From NCBI RefSeq assembly GCF_030867145.1, contig NC_134418.1:58565682-58629681 (forward strand): 64,000 nt of DNA. Direction: 5' to 3'. A program made the position numbers and the translations under genes. Origin of the DNA: Opisthocomus hoazin. Its lineage: Eukaryota > Chordata > Aves > Opisthocomiformes > Opisthocomidae. The first letter of the stretch is position 1; each line of letters opens with the position of its first letter. The notes beneath the pieces are model-generated. The model was not told the DNA's origin and made no database searches. It saw only the letters and a list, made by a program, of their open reading frames with translations. Below are positions 33,801 to 45,795 of the stretch, piece after piece.

Positions 33801-36800
33801 TTTCATTGCTTTAAACACGTCTGTCTCTTTCCATGCCTGAGTCCCCGTTGTTAAAACATAGCTAGTGGTTCAGAACATGAGTTGTTTCTTTGTCTCTCAT
33901 AGATGCATAATATGGTGTCTATTTTTAAGAATTCTATGCAAGCTTTTAATGCAGTAAAAGCAAATCATTTGACGGGAGCTTGTTCTCTTTCATTTAAGGG
34001 ATGCTACTTGCCAGTTTCTTAATCCGAAATACCCCGTTCATTAGTGACATCGTCCAGATAAACCTACGCTGGTCTGCAGCACTGAGGAATATTGCTCTTT
34101 CAATTATCTTGACCCGAGCAGGACTCGGCCTGGATCCAAAGGTATGTCACCAGCCGTTTGTGTGAGGCAAATTATACAGCAGCCCTCAAAAAAAAAGAAT
34201 AATTGGTTCTGTTATAAATATTGAACTGTTCAGTCTTAGAGGATCTGCAGACTAGAGCATTACAGAAAGCGTAATTTCTATTGTATAATCATATATTAAT
34301 ACTGGCAGTTGGATTTGTAGAGTAGGCAAACCATCTGAAAAATACCTGAAGAAAACTGCTTTTGTGAATATTTTCACCCTTGGCTTAAAGAAATTTCCTG
34401 AATGTTGTGAGCAGAACATCTTGAGGACACGTGCTCCATCAGGGTCTGTCAGGAAGAGTTTATGCTCCCTGGCAAACTCCTTGTCAGTTTACATTGACAA
34501 ACTAAAGTAATGGAAGGGATCCCCAATCCTTGAAAGAGAGCGTTGCTTGTGTTGACACCAGTCAAAAAAAAACCCAACCAACCGAAAAATCCAAACCTGT
34601 GTGTCTTTTTTACTTTTTTCTTTTATTTTTTTTTAATCACTGCCATTTTAATGCAAATACATTAATTGCAAAGATGAGTCCTGCTGCACTACAGAAACAA
34701 TGCTTCACAGCCCCTAATGCTCCTATGAACAAAAAAATAGTCTTCCTCCACACACTATGAATCATGATGTTCCATAAATTAATGAAGGCAAGGTTTTGCT
34801 TGATCAAAATCAGCTGGCTGAAATAAAGTCCCTATCTATTTAAGGAGCTGCTGAAAGTTTATATAAAGTTTATATAAAACTTGGGTCAAGTATACCTAGT
34901 TCAGAATGCCTAACCTGATTTTTCTTAACCAGGATGAAAACTAGGGAGTTGCCAATGCTTCAGGTGTTTAGGAAAATAGTTTTGCTGTTCTTGAAAAATG
35001 CCTGGTTTCCTAGATTACTATCATCCTTTTTTCCAAGACATTGAAGCTTGTATGAACACGGACTGTATGTTGTTACACACAGCTTGGATGCCCAGTTCTG
35101 TGAGATTGCTCTTCTTTCTTTTCCATTACAACTTTTTTTGCCAAAAGAACTTAAATTTGACTAATTTTTCTCCCATGTGGCAATCAAAACTGTCGTTTGG
35201 ACTCTATGTAGCAAAGCTTTGATGCAGTTATAATTGTTCCTCATGTAGCTGAAGCTGTGAAGACAAAGACGTCGGTTGCTTTGGTGATTCTCAGCGCTAA
35301 TTATGCTGGGATAAACTGTGCTGATAGATAGGGCAACGCATTTTTTTTTTTGGTTTTTTTTCATGTCAAAATTAGGGACCTGTCCTAGCAGAGTCGTGTT
35401 TGTGACTAACTATTAAAGGCAGCTGTTACAAGTAAATACTTTGTTTTAGAGAATTTTTTAATAGAAGTTGCTGAGCCAGATGGAACTTAATCTGCTCTGG
35501 ATATCAAGTGAGAGACAGCTGAAAGAGATGCTTGGCTCCGTGCACCAAGTTTATGTAGGTCTACAACTTTTCATGATTTGTTCATGGGTTTTGAGATAAT
35601 TTTTTTGGGGTGGTCGTGCAACTTGTAGGATTATAGCAAAATCTTTTGTGGATGGACCAAATGACCTCAAGTAACTGTGGGTAAGTCAGCTGTGTTGAGG
35701 GTGCACTTTTTAAATGGATCCCAGCCAGTCCAGCCTCTCACATTTACTTTACTCTGCACAAGAAGCTAAACAGAATTCTTTGCCACTCCTTCCTACTATG
35801 TGCAGGAACCTTGTCAGACCTAGGTTCAGTGGGTTTCACTGCCACACTTGGAATCCTGTATCCAAATGCAGTTGTGCTTGAGTCTGTCTCTGGCTTAGGC
35901 CATGTAAAGCTGTCATATCCTGTACTGCAGCTCAGAAGGGATTATTTTAATAAACCATATCAGATCGTAAATATATTTCTTCTCTATAAAGCCAAGGGCA
36001 CTGATGCTGATGTCTGAATGTGCTTTTATATTGCAGGCTCTTAAGAAACTCAAAGCAGTCTGTTTACGGCTTTCTTTTGGACCATGCATCTCAGAAACAT
36101 GCACGGCTGCTGTTCTTGCCTACTTGTTCATGCATTTGCCATGGCAATGGGGATTTATACTAGGGTAATGTACTCTCTCTTCTCCTGTATGACAAGGGTG
36201 CCTCTTTTCATGCTACAGTTAAATGATCCAACTGCAGTTAGCACTCAGCACCAAGCAGAGACCTCAGTTTAATGCCAGTTAGGAAGCTGTACTTAGCCCC
36301 TGTGGTTGTTTGCTTACCATTCATGTCTGGCTCTGTGGCTAATTTAAAGGTCATATTTCCAAGCTGTGGAGGAGTACTTGCATCATTACTCTTCTGTGTT
36401 TGTGATCTGGGCACTTGAAGAAGGAACAAGGATGGTGCAATCCCTGAGTCTTAGCCACAACACAGGGGGCTTTTAGGGACAGAAAATGATACCACAGTTT
36501 GGTGAATCTTCATGCTGGAATTCAGAATTTCCCCACAGAGAGATGCATGCAGGACAGTTTTCCTGTCACAAGTCAAAAATAAGGATATGGCACGTTATAT
36601 TCTGCAGTAATATTCTTGAAGAGGAAACCTTCTCCATCTGTTTCTATCTAAACTGGGGGACTTGGTCCAGACCCACATACTGGAGCAAGATGGATGAACT
36701 TCTCTGCCACGCACTGATTTTTATGAGAAGGAACTGGGCTACTGAGTCATAAGCATGTCTAGACCAGGTTCCTGAATTGGACAATCAAGGCATGCATCAG

Positions 36801-39800
36801 GGAGCATAACTGGCCTGCAGTGTGGAGCCCTTTACTTTTAATACTATTGAGTTGGGCAGGAAGTAAAAGCTGTTTGCAGATCTGCATGAAAATAGCCCTG
36901 CTTGTACTTAGCAGGGAAAGATGAGGAAAATACCCCAGGTAAAGGTTTGTTTATGCTTTAAAAAAATTGGGATCAGAACATTTTGAAGTTTTTTGGTTCA
37001 GTGCTTTCTTTTAAAGGGAGGCTGAACCTCTGTGTTTTCAGTTTTGTTCTAGGTGCAGTCTCCCCTGCTGTGGTGGTTCCCTCAATGCTGATTTTACAAG
37101 CTGGGGGATATGGGGTGGAGAAAGGTGTCCCAACTTTGCTCATGGCAGCTGGCAGCATTGATGACATTCTGGCTATTACAGGCTTCAACACTTGCCTTGG
37201 GATGGCTTTCTCTTCTGGTATGCTGGTTAATCTGTACGTGGTGAAATACAGAACAGTGATATTTTGTTATGACTGACTGGTTTGTAACTTAATGACATCT
37301 CCTTATAAAGCTCATGTGTGGACTTGAATATTGAGAGAGAAATTACCTATGATTAAAAGTCTTGGTGTAACATTGTCTGCTCTGAGTTGTGGGTCACATC
37401 AGCTTTCAGAGAACATTTTTCCCTGTCTGCTCCCTCAGCTGCCAAGTCTGGTCCCTATATGCCCAACATACAATGCTTTCAAATTTCCATGGGTTTGGCA
37501 GTGTTCTCGCAGTGGCTTCTTTGGCACACTTTCTTGGCATGAGCTTGCAATATCCAGTTGTTTCAGGGTCATAGATTCCCTCCTGAACCCCTTTACCTGC
37601 AAGTAATTTAAAGCAGACACTGTCCTGGAATCGTCCTTACAGGTCTTACAGTGTGCATGAAGGATCTGTGTATGGCTTACTGAACCTGTTTTTCTTTTGC
37701 CAAATAGGTTCTGCTCTGTACAATGTGCTCCGTGGAGTGCTGGAGGTTGCTGTTGGCATAGCAGCTGGTGGGATTCTGGGAATGTTTGTTCGATATTTCC
37801 CAAGCCATGATCAGGTAAAAACCCAGTTAAAAAAAAAAAAAAAAAACAACACCAAAAAACAAAAAACAACCTTCTTATAAAATAGAGATTCTTTGCTAAG
37901 GGATTGTGTTCTTAAGTTCTTCATTTCCAAGCTTCACATGAAGCTGCTTTTGGGGAAAGCTGTGTACAGCAGTAATAGCTTCCAAGTTGCAAAGCCTGTG
38001 AAGTGATGGTGTGGTTTATAGGCGATTACTTGTTTACTGCAACAATAACAATGTATGATCTCATAGTCCTTCCTCATACAAAGTTTGGAACCCATCCTGC
38101 TCTCACTGAAGGCGGTGGAAATGTCCACACATAAAGCAGAAAAGGTCTGATGCCTGTTTCAGTTGGTAAAGTAATCATCAGTTGGATTGATGTGCAACAC
38201 ATTTAATTGTATAAGATGTTTCCAGTAAGCCTAAGATTAAAAACAAGTTAAGCAGACAGATCGTGGACTTTAAGTGATTGGGCATATCATTAATGCTAAT
38301 TAGAATGTGTTACTTTCAATAAAAATTAAACATACATAAAGTGGTAGACGAATTTACTATCAAGGGGCAATTAAGTGAACAGAAAATTATGGAAGAGAGT
38401 AGATACATTCTGAACTACTGAAGTTAATTTGCAAAGCATCTGTTGTCCTCAGTGGGGTGAAATTTTCCTCTTATTAAATAACATGAGCAGTGCAGTACAG
38501 GAGCCAAAGAGATAAATAGAAATGGGGAACAGTGGCAGAGATATAACTGTGCTGTGAGAGCAAATAAAATTAGACTGTCCCTGTCAAACGTTTGTTTGAC
38601 TTGTCCTTAAAAACACCTAGTGGCAAGGATTTCACCTCTCCATGGATAAACTGTTCCAGTACTTGACTGTACAGGTAGAAAATCCTGTTATCACAGAGCT
38701 GAAGCAGGGCTGTTAGAATAGAGCATCCTGTTCCTTGTGATACAAGAAGCCTTTTGACAATACGATTTTGGATGGGCAGAAGAAAGAAAATACTACTTTT
38801 CCAGAATTTTACTTTCTTAGGAGTTGATGTCCAAAAAAACTCTCAACTGAATAGTTCAAGTCTCACTTGAAAGCTTTGATTCTTTCACAATGGTTAATGG
38901 TAATTATTATTTTAAAATTGCTATTTTCAACGTCAACAGAAGTAACTTTTCTCCTCCATTTCTAAAAGAAATTTGCTTGTTTGTTTGTCTCTTTCCCTGG
39001 CTGCAGGCATCTCTGGCATGGAAAAGGACATATTTTGTACTTGGGCTGTCCATGTTTGCTGTTTTTGGAAGCATCTACTTTGGCTTCCCTGGATCCGGAG
39101 GGCTCTGCACACTAGTCTTAGCTTTTGTTGCAGGTGTGGGATGGTCTGATGAAAAGGTGAATGTTTACATAAGAAGCACACCATATCAAAACTCCTTTGA
39201 ATGTACAGCTTGTTAGGAGTGGTAATGATGCTTTTATGAAGGTTTAGCAGTTGTATGGATTAAAAAAACCCCCACATTCTGCATTTATTTTGGAAGTCTT
39301 TAACATTCAGCATGATCGAAAGTTACCATGTATGGGAATATATATCAATGCAGAGCCTAACATGCTGGCAGAGAAATGCTCACAAGCTTTTCTTAGACAT
39401 CTTAAGCCTTGTAAAGGAGATTTAGTTGTCAAGGCATTTGACTAGGAATCCAAAGCTGTATGTCCCAGCTCTGTGAGTGTCTGTAACCTTACACAGTCAC
39501 TTTATTGTAAGATTTACAAACAAGTGTCCAAATACAATACGCATGGCCTGAATACCCCGAGCTGTTGTTCCCGGTGGTTTTAGGGGATGAAGTAGAAAAC
39601 AGTAATTAACCATCCTCTCTCATCTTTCCCAAATCCCAGCCAGCATATTCTGGATAAATTAGAGATCAGGGTGTCCACAATAAATGGTGATATAAGGCCA
39701 TACAAAAACCATACAAAAGACCGGTTTTTAGTCACTTTCTCTTAGCTGCTAAGACTGCTTTCTCCTACTGTTGCTGCCCCGCTGCATTTTTGTACCTTGG

Positions 39801-42800
39801 CATGCCTCACTGCCTCTTTTGCTTGATACCATCTACACTCAGTGTTTTCAGGGCATCTTTCTCTCCACAGCTGTAGCCTTGCCACATGCAGTAGGAGAAG
39901 AGAAAAGAAAGGGGATCAGATATAGCAGAGTTCATGTTATTATCCCCATCTAGATCCTGACTTCAGTAAGATCTCAAGGTTGGTTAAAACAATGAAAAAG
40001 AAACCATGGTTTCTATTTAAAAGTATTAGATTGTCATCCAATTTTAAGAGAAGAAAAACTCATCTTGGGACTTAACTACTTAAGGACAGTACAACTGATA
40101 AAGCGCTCTGTTGAAAAGCTTTTAGACCATTTCAGAAAGAAGGACCTTAAAACATTATGTGCAGCCTGTAAATGCTTGGTTTAAATTCTTTTGATCAGTG
40201 AATGAAGCTTCTTGGGCTTAAGGATGTTGATTTCAAATGCCTTACCTCTTTTTTATCAGATACAGTCAGAGATGTCTGCATACTGTATACTCAATATATT
40301 ACCAAGGTTTTCCTGCTGAGCTTCTCAAAGACCACTGTCTCATGCTGTCCCTGGTGGAAGTCACTTGGCAAATACTGTCCACAGAGAACAAGGAACATTG
40401 TACCTATTGCTGGAGCAGTTAAATGGGCAGTAAACAGACTGAAATAATGCTGACATCTTTAAAGAGGATTAATTCTTTTGCCAAAAAAGAAAAGGGTGAG
40501 ATAACAAGGAGAAATGATGCAAATAAAGAAAAATGTTTAGAAGCCTGTGTATTTCTACCTTGTTCTATCTACGGTTACAGAAGTTTTTGTATTGCAGTCA
40601 TCTACCTTTCCATTGACTGAAGAGCAAGATTGTTGCAGGATCAGTCCCAGAGAGAACACCAAGGACAGGACATATCTAGACCCTGGATTGATTATTAAGT
40701 GACAGAGCACTGCATTTTTCCACATGCTCCAGCCTGAAGGTTCATTTGCTATTGTAGAACCTACTTAATTAAAAAAGAAGTGCCACTAGATATGCTATGT
40801 ATACTTTTTCACATAAGTGGAAGTTTCCTCTTTATCCTGGAAGCAGTTGTTTTAGGAAGATTGTTGGGTAAGTTCAAACACAAGGAGAAAAGGTAGCTTT
40901 GCCCTGTACAGGACATCACACTGGGAAGTTCAACACTTTTTACTAGTACAGCATTTCAGACTTGCACAGTCTGACTTTGCTCCCACTCACATGGAGACAG
41001 GCCTCTGGCTGAGTGCAGTGCAAGTAGAGGTAGGTCATGACTGAATCCTGAAGGTCTGACTGCTCGGATACAAATGGAAGAACACATTTAAGCATGCAGT
41101 TCCTAAAGGCTCAGAAACTTGATGGCAGAGCTCTTCAAATTGTCTTCCTAAATGCTGAAAATCGACTATGCTTTGTTTTCCTTCTGTTGTCTGCAAACTG
41201 CTCTGTTACTGTTCAAACACCAGTGATTTTTCTCTTCTGGAGACAGCAAGCGTTTCTTTACTAGCAGAGCTAGACACACTCTGACCTTCAAAAGGTGCGC
41301 GACTGATTTTGAATCTTAGTATTAGGTCAAAGAAGGAGGAGCATTCTGGACAATCTTTATGATACGTTTTCTCTTTGTCCTCTGATTACTTAGATGTTGT
41401 GTCTACTTGGCCATATTTTTGTGAATTTACAGATTATTTTTGTATTCATTACAGAAAGAAGTAGAAAAAATTGTCGCAGTTGCATGGAATATCTTTCAGC
41501 CTTTTCTTTTTGGCCTGATTGGAGCAGAAGTATCTGTTGCATCTCTTAGGCCTGAAACTGTTGGTAAGATCATTTGCTAACTATCCAGTTTTCATTTCTG
41601 CCTTCCAAAGAATCTCTATAAAGAAATCTAAAGCAAAGAAGACTACGGCTGATATCCGCCCCCCCCAAAAAAAAACAAACCAAAAAACAACCAAAACCCA
41701 ACACCACTGTAAAGCTACAGTTTTAGGAGGCTTATTCCCTTCAGGCACCTATGCGCAAAAGTACTGAGAAGTGTTTGTCTTTGTTGCAGGGCTCTGCATT
41801 GCTACATTAGGCATTGCCCTCATTGTGCGAATCATAGCAACGTTCCTGATGGTGTGTTTTGCTGGGTTTAATTTCAAGGAGAAAGTATTTGTCTCATTGG
41901 CGTGGATTCCCAAAGCCACTGTCCAGGTAAACAGTTAAACATCACTTTCATTCCAGGCTAAATCTATTGTCCTTGGCAAAGCTCCTCGTAACTAGCATGG
42001 CAGTAAACAGGATCAGGCTCAATAGCAGCAGAGTGTAGTATGTCGACAGTTCATACTGTAAACTGCTCTAAGCCTGCTTGAAAAGTGCATGGAGAGCCTT
42101 CTTGTGTGAAGGCCTTTTGCTTGCATCCAGGGTTGTACTCGTAATAGTGACAGAGAACTGTACATATAGCACAGGAGGTTTAACTATTTCTCAGCTATTG
42201 CAGGTTGTTGTGCCTTTACGTACAGATTCAGAGAACTCTCAAAACAAAGGCAAAAGTGTTTCCCTCTTATGCCACATGAAGTGTCTGCAGGGACGGTCAC
42301 AGCAGAGACTCAGAATGGGTCTTCAGTTTGTAGTCATTTTGGTAAGGGGTGGTCTGACCGCCATATTGCTAGAGAAGCCTCAGGCTGGCTGCATTCCTGC
42401 TCCTTTAGTGATCATTTAGTCATTTAGACTTCGCCTCAATACCATCTGCAAACAAAAGTTAATAATCAGAACAGGCCAGGATTATTGCAAGATTTGTGAA
42501 CTAATTTTTCAGAAGCTGCTACTAGTTGACCGCTGTCAGGACACATTCTCAAGGTGTGGCATTTTAACAACTGCAAGAAGCAATATACTGACCCATTTCA
42601 TTAATCACACATTCTACAGAAATGTGGGTAAGATGGCAGCTAAGCAATGTTCTTCACAGGAGGGAACCACCCAGGTAAACTCATTCACTTAGGGAATTCA
42701 AAGTGTAGCCAAGCGAAAATTTTTCTCATAGGTGTAATACATTTACTTTTCTATGTACTGCCTAGAATCAAATAGGTTCAATGTACTAAAAATGTCAAAT

Positions 42801-43135
42801 TTATGTTAAATGTTGACTGATGATAAGTCCCTTTTTCCCCTCTTTCAGTGCTAAAAGTGACTTGCTCCATCTCAGCAATGTTTTCTTTCCTGCAGGCTGC
42901 AATAGGTTCCCTTGCCCTGGATACAGCGAGAAGTCATCAGGATGAGCAACTGGAAAAGTATGGAATGGATGTACTGACAGTAGCTTTCTTGGCTATCTTG
43001 ATCACCGCTCCCATTGGAGCCCTGGTTATTGGCTTGGCAGGGCCCAGACTTCTGCAGAAGGCTCAGACAAATAGCAAGGAGGATGAGGAAGGTGCTGAGG
43101 TTGGAGAAGAGGCAGAGGCCTGTGAACCTGCGTAA
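27814..43135 (+). CDS. SLC9B2: Mitochondrial/plasma-membrane Na+/H+ exchanger NHA2, complete, 545 aa
   Basis: CPA2-family cation/proton antiporter with a multi-span membrane domain; it exchanges Na+ or Li+ for H+. Eleven coding exons: 27814-27906, 29451-29634, 31102-31272, 33999-34141, 36037-36164, 37042-37217, 37708-37814, 39007-39156, 41455-41563, 41790-41926 and 42896-43135. All junctions are GT/AG with matching phases and sum to 1638 bases, giving 545 aa (human 537). Exon 2 was placed by the cytosolic motif TCPPQGLL (human ACPPHGLL). Membrane segments follow from WAVVWSITG on. The ion-binding pair D280-D281 sits in AAGSIDDILAITG (human D278-D279). R434 in the later helix corresponds to human R432. 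Family stretches GAVSPAVVVPSM, FGFPGSGGLCTL, FGLIGAEVS and ARSH...YGMDVLTVAF are intact. The acidic C-terminal tail differs from human. The variable N-terminus starts MVKEDIVND, the only in-frame ATG in its exon. Confidence 0.96.
37829..37846. repeat. Poly(A) run just after an SLC9B2 donor site
   Basis: Eighteen A residues beginning about 15 bases downstream of the exon 7 donor (37815). It is followed by an A/C-rich patch to about 37870. It explains the Lys/Asn/Thr-rich readings here. Confidence 0.85.
38575..38770 (-). mobile_element. Old CR1-type LINE fragment
   Basis: On the + strand the sequence follows the antisense CR1 3' pattern: TTGACTTGTCCTTAAAAACA, then a GTGGCAAGGATTTCACC segment, ACTGTTCCAGTACTTGACTG and GAAAATCCTG, with TGTTCCTTGTGATACAAG near the end. 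It is heavily diverged. It lies in SLC9B2 intron 7. The family is recognised from consensus memory and the ends are approximate. Confidence 0.55.
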
Positions 43136-45795
43136 GACAAACACCTACAGGAATATGGTCCTTCAGCCCTTACATTTCTGTTGAGTAAACACAGCATATC
43201 TGTAATCTTTCTGGAGGAAACCAAAACAAGTGTCAGTTATGTCTGCTATTTTTAAAGCAGCCCTGGTGGCGTTTTATAAAATATTTTTATGTGTTGATGG
43301 TGCCTTAAGAGATGAAATAGCTAAACATACAGTGAATAGGCTGACCAGGCAGTGAGTTACTGAGAAGTTAGCAGTCAACGGTTACTTGAAATGTGTGGGT
43401 GTGAGGCCAGGGATAGGATCAGAATTGTTCAGGCATGGAGTGATGAGGTTGAATATAATCAGAAGAAGATGGAGACTAACGTGGAAAACTTCTTGATGGT
43501 TGAAACTGGGCTGTGAGATGACAAGTTCAACAGCTCAAAGAATGCAACTTCTGAATAAGGGACTGCTGACACACAGTGAATGAGTCCTGCCACAGGTTGG
43601 AGATTCCCTCTCCTTCATCATTCGGGTTCCAAAGCTTGCCTTTCCCTGCCGCTGTTCTTCCTCACAGCTTGTGCACTGCTTTGTGCCTTCAAGGGACTGT
43701 CGGCTCTGGTCGTAGCAAGAAACAGCAAGTGATGTTTGAACAGATGTGCTGAAAGAGACAGTTGGGTCCATCAGGGACTGTGGTAATACAGGGGCTACTG
43801 GTGCTGGTAGAAAAAAGGACTGAGCCTGAAAATGGGATGAGGGTCGTGGGGAGGCTATAATGACTGGGAGAGGGTTGTGTGGGATTGGGATGGCGGCTGC
43901 TTCACCTGTGTAGCTCAGCCTTTGCACAACATCATCTCAAGGAAGGGAAAGCCAGCTCTCCGGCCACTGAGAGTGGCTATGTTCTGGTGCTGGCCACTGT
44001 AGGACAGAGGGGAGAGCGCTTCTCAGGTGGGGTTTGCTGACAGGGCAAAGCCAAGGTGGCAATGAGTTGTGCCTTTCTTCCTCAGCTCCTTTTGGGGAAC
44101 CTGGCAAAAGCAGCAGACCTCAAATCAAGATTCATGGGTCAGCCAGGATCTCCTGTTGCTTTGTCCTAAGTTAATACTCATCTGGCTGAGAAAATGCCAT
44201 GATCAGGCCCTTCTCATCTCTGCTTTTGGATAACTGCAGCAAAGAAAACCAGGTATTTGCTAAAAATGTGGACAGTTAGTGCTCATTTTTCCAGGAGGTG
44301 GCTGGCTGGATTGACTGTGGAGAGTGGAGGTCTCAGATTTGCCAGGGCATTTTTTACCTCTGACTGATGCAGAAAACTAATACACTTTAAATGAACAGCC
44401 TTGAAAATGCAGTGCTGAGGGGGATGGTACAAAGCGAAAGGAGCGGCATCTCACCTGCCTTTGGAAAGGCTGTGGTGTGAAGGCAGATGTCACGAGGAAG
44501 CAGCGTTCAGGGGACAGTGCTAGCACCCTCAGCATATATGCACAGATCCTGTGGGTCTCTCCAGACAATCAGGTTGTGTGTGGCTGTGGATCATGGTAAT
44601 GACTGGCAATGCTGGTGTTGAATAGTTTGCCAAAACATTTCACCAGGGGGAGCAAAAAGATCAAGTGTGGTTTTCTTCATTTTGCTTAGTATAGCTGCCT
44701 CCTGCACAGTCAGTTGCAACATAGTTGACGTTTGATTTTCCCATTCCTGAAGAGTTTCCTTTCTCTTCTCCTTGACTGTCCTAAAGCCAGGAGTAAACCT
44801 CCTCTGTTGAGCAAAATCCTGCTCTTGCCTTTAGCTTCGGTATCAGTTAGGGTTTTGTATTGACAGATAGCAGCAAATCTTTCCTATTCTGCTACGTTTT
44901 GTACAAGTAACTAGGTCCAAGTAGGTCATTCCCAGCTCCGTTCTGAGGCACTGAGTCAGTACAGCATCCCTCAGAAACTGGAAGGATTTGTTGTTATTTT
45001 TTAGTGAGGATGTTAGATTATGCCTGTAATTGAGGTGGACGATGCCTCCCTGCAGATTTCTATGCTGCAGTTCACTGAACTCATTTTGCAGGATACTGTA
45101 TAGAATATATTTGATGTGTATAGATGTTTTTGGCATTAGTAAGTAAGAATTAAACAATTCTATTTTAGCTTTTACACTTTTAGTATGCTACACAAAAATG
45201 TACAGAATACTTTTAAAAGAAAACTGTTTGAAACTATTATTTGCAGAGTGTCCGCGTATGCCTCTGTATACAAATTAATTACAGCTCAGTATGTGTGACC
45301 TCCTCTCCAAGCCAAAAAGAAAGCTTCCTGAGAAATACTGGAGGTTCACAGCCTGCAATTCCAGCAGAGTCATAAAAATACCAGGAAATTCTTTGGTAAG
45401 TTTTCCCCTAACAGTTGCCAAGCACATTGACATTTTTCCTACTATACGCACTGCTGTTCTCTCCACTTCCATGGGGAATGTACAATCTTTAGTTCGGTTC
45501 GTGTCTGTGCCCTGACCAGAAAGGAAGATGCTTTTGAACTGCGTGCTGATGAATGGTTAGGGTGCTGTGCCTGGCGGTTATTGTGTCAGCCGCTGACTTC
45601 TGTGCCTGTTCAGCCTACTTTGCATGGCTAATGGAGGCACTCTGTTACTTAAATAGGGGTAGTTTTAATAGCAGGTTATTGTATTTGGAAATTGTAATGT
45701 CTGTAAACCTAACTGATGAGGGAACATGGTGTTCAGTTCCTCAGTGACTGTCTGTAAAATAATTCTGCTTGAATAAAACAGGAGTAGAAGCTTTA
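43136..45795 (+). other. SLC9B2: Probable SLC9B2 3' UTR
   Basis: The first canonical sense AATAAA after the SLC9B2 stop is at 45772-45777. An ATTAAA lies earlier at 45149-45154. The 3' UTR may therefore be as long as 2.6 kb. No other feature is recognisable in the interval. The end is an inference. Confidence 0.45.
45772..45777 (+). terminator. SLC9B2: Candidate poly(A) signal AATAAA, SLC9B2
   Basis: First canonical hexamer in the sense direction after the SLC9B2 stop, in the context TTGAATAAAACAGG. Confidence 0.45.
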
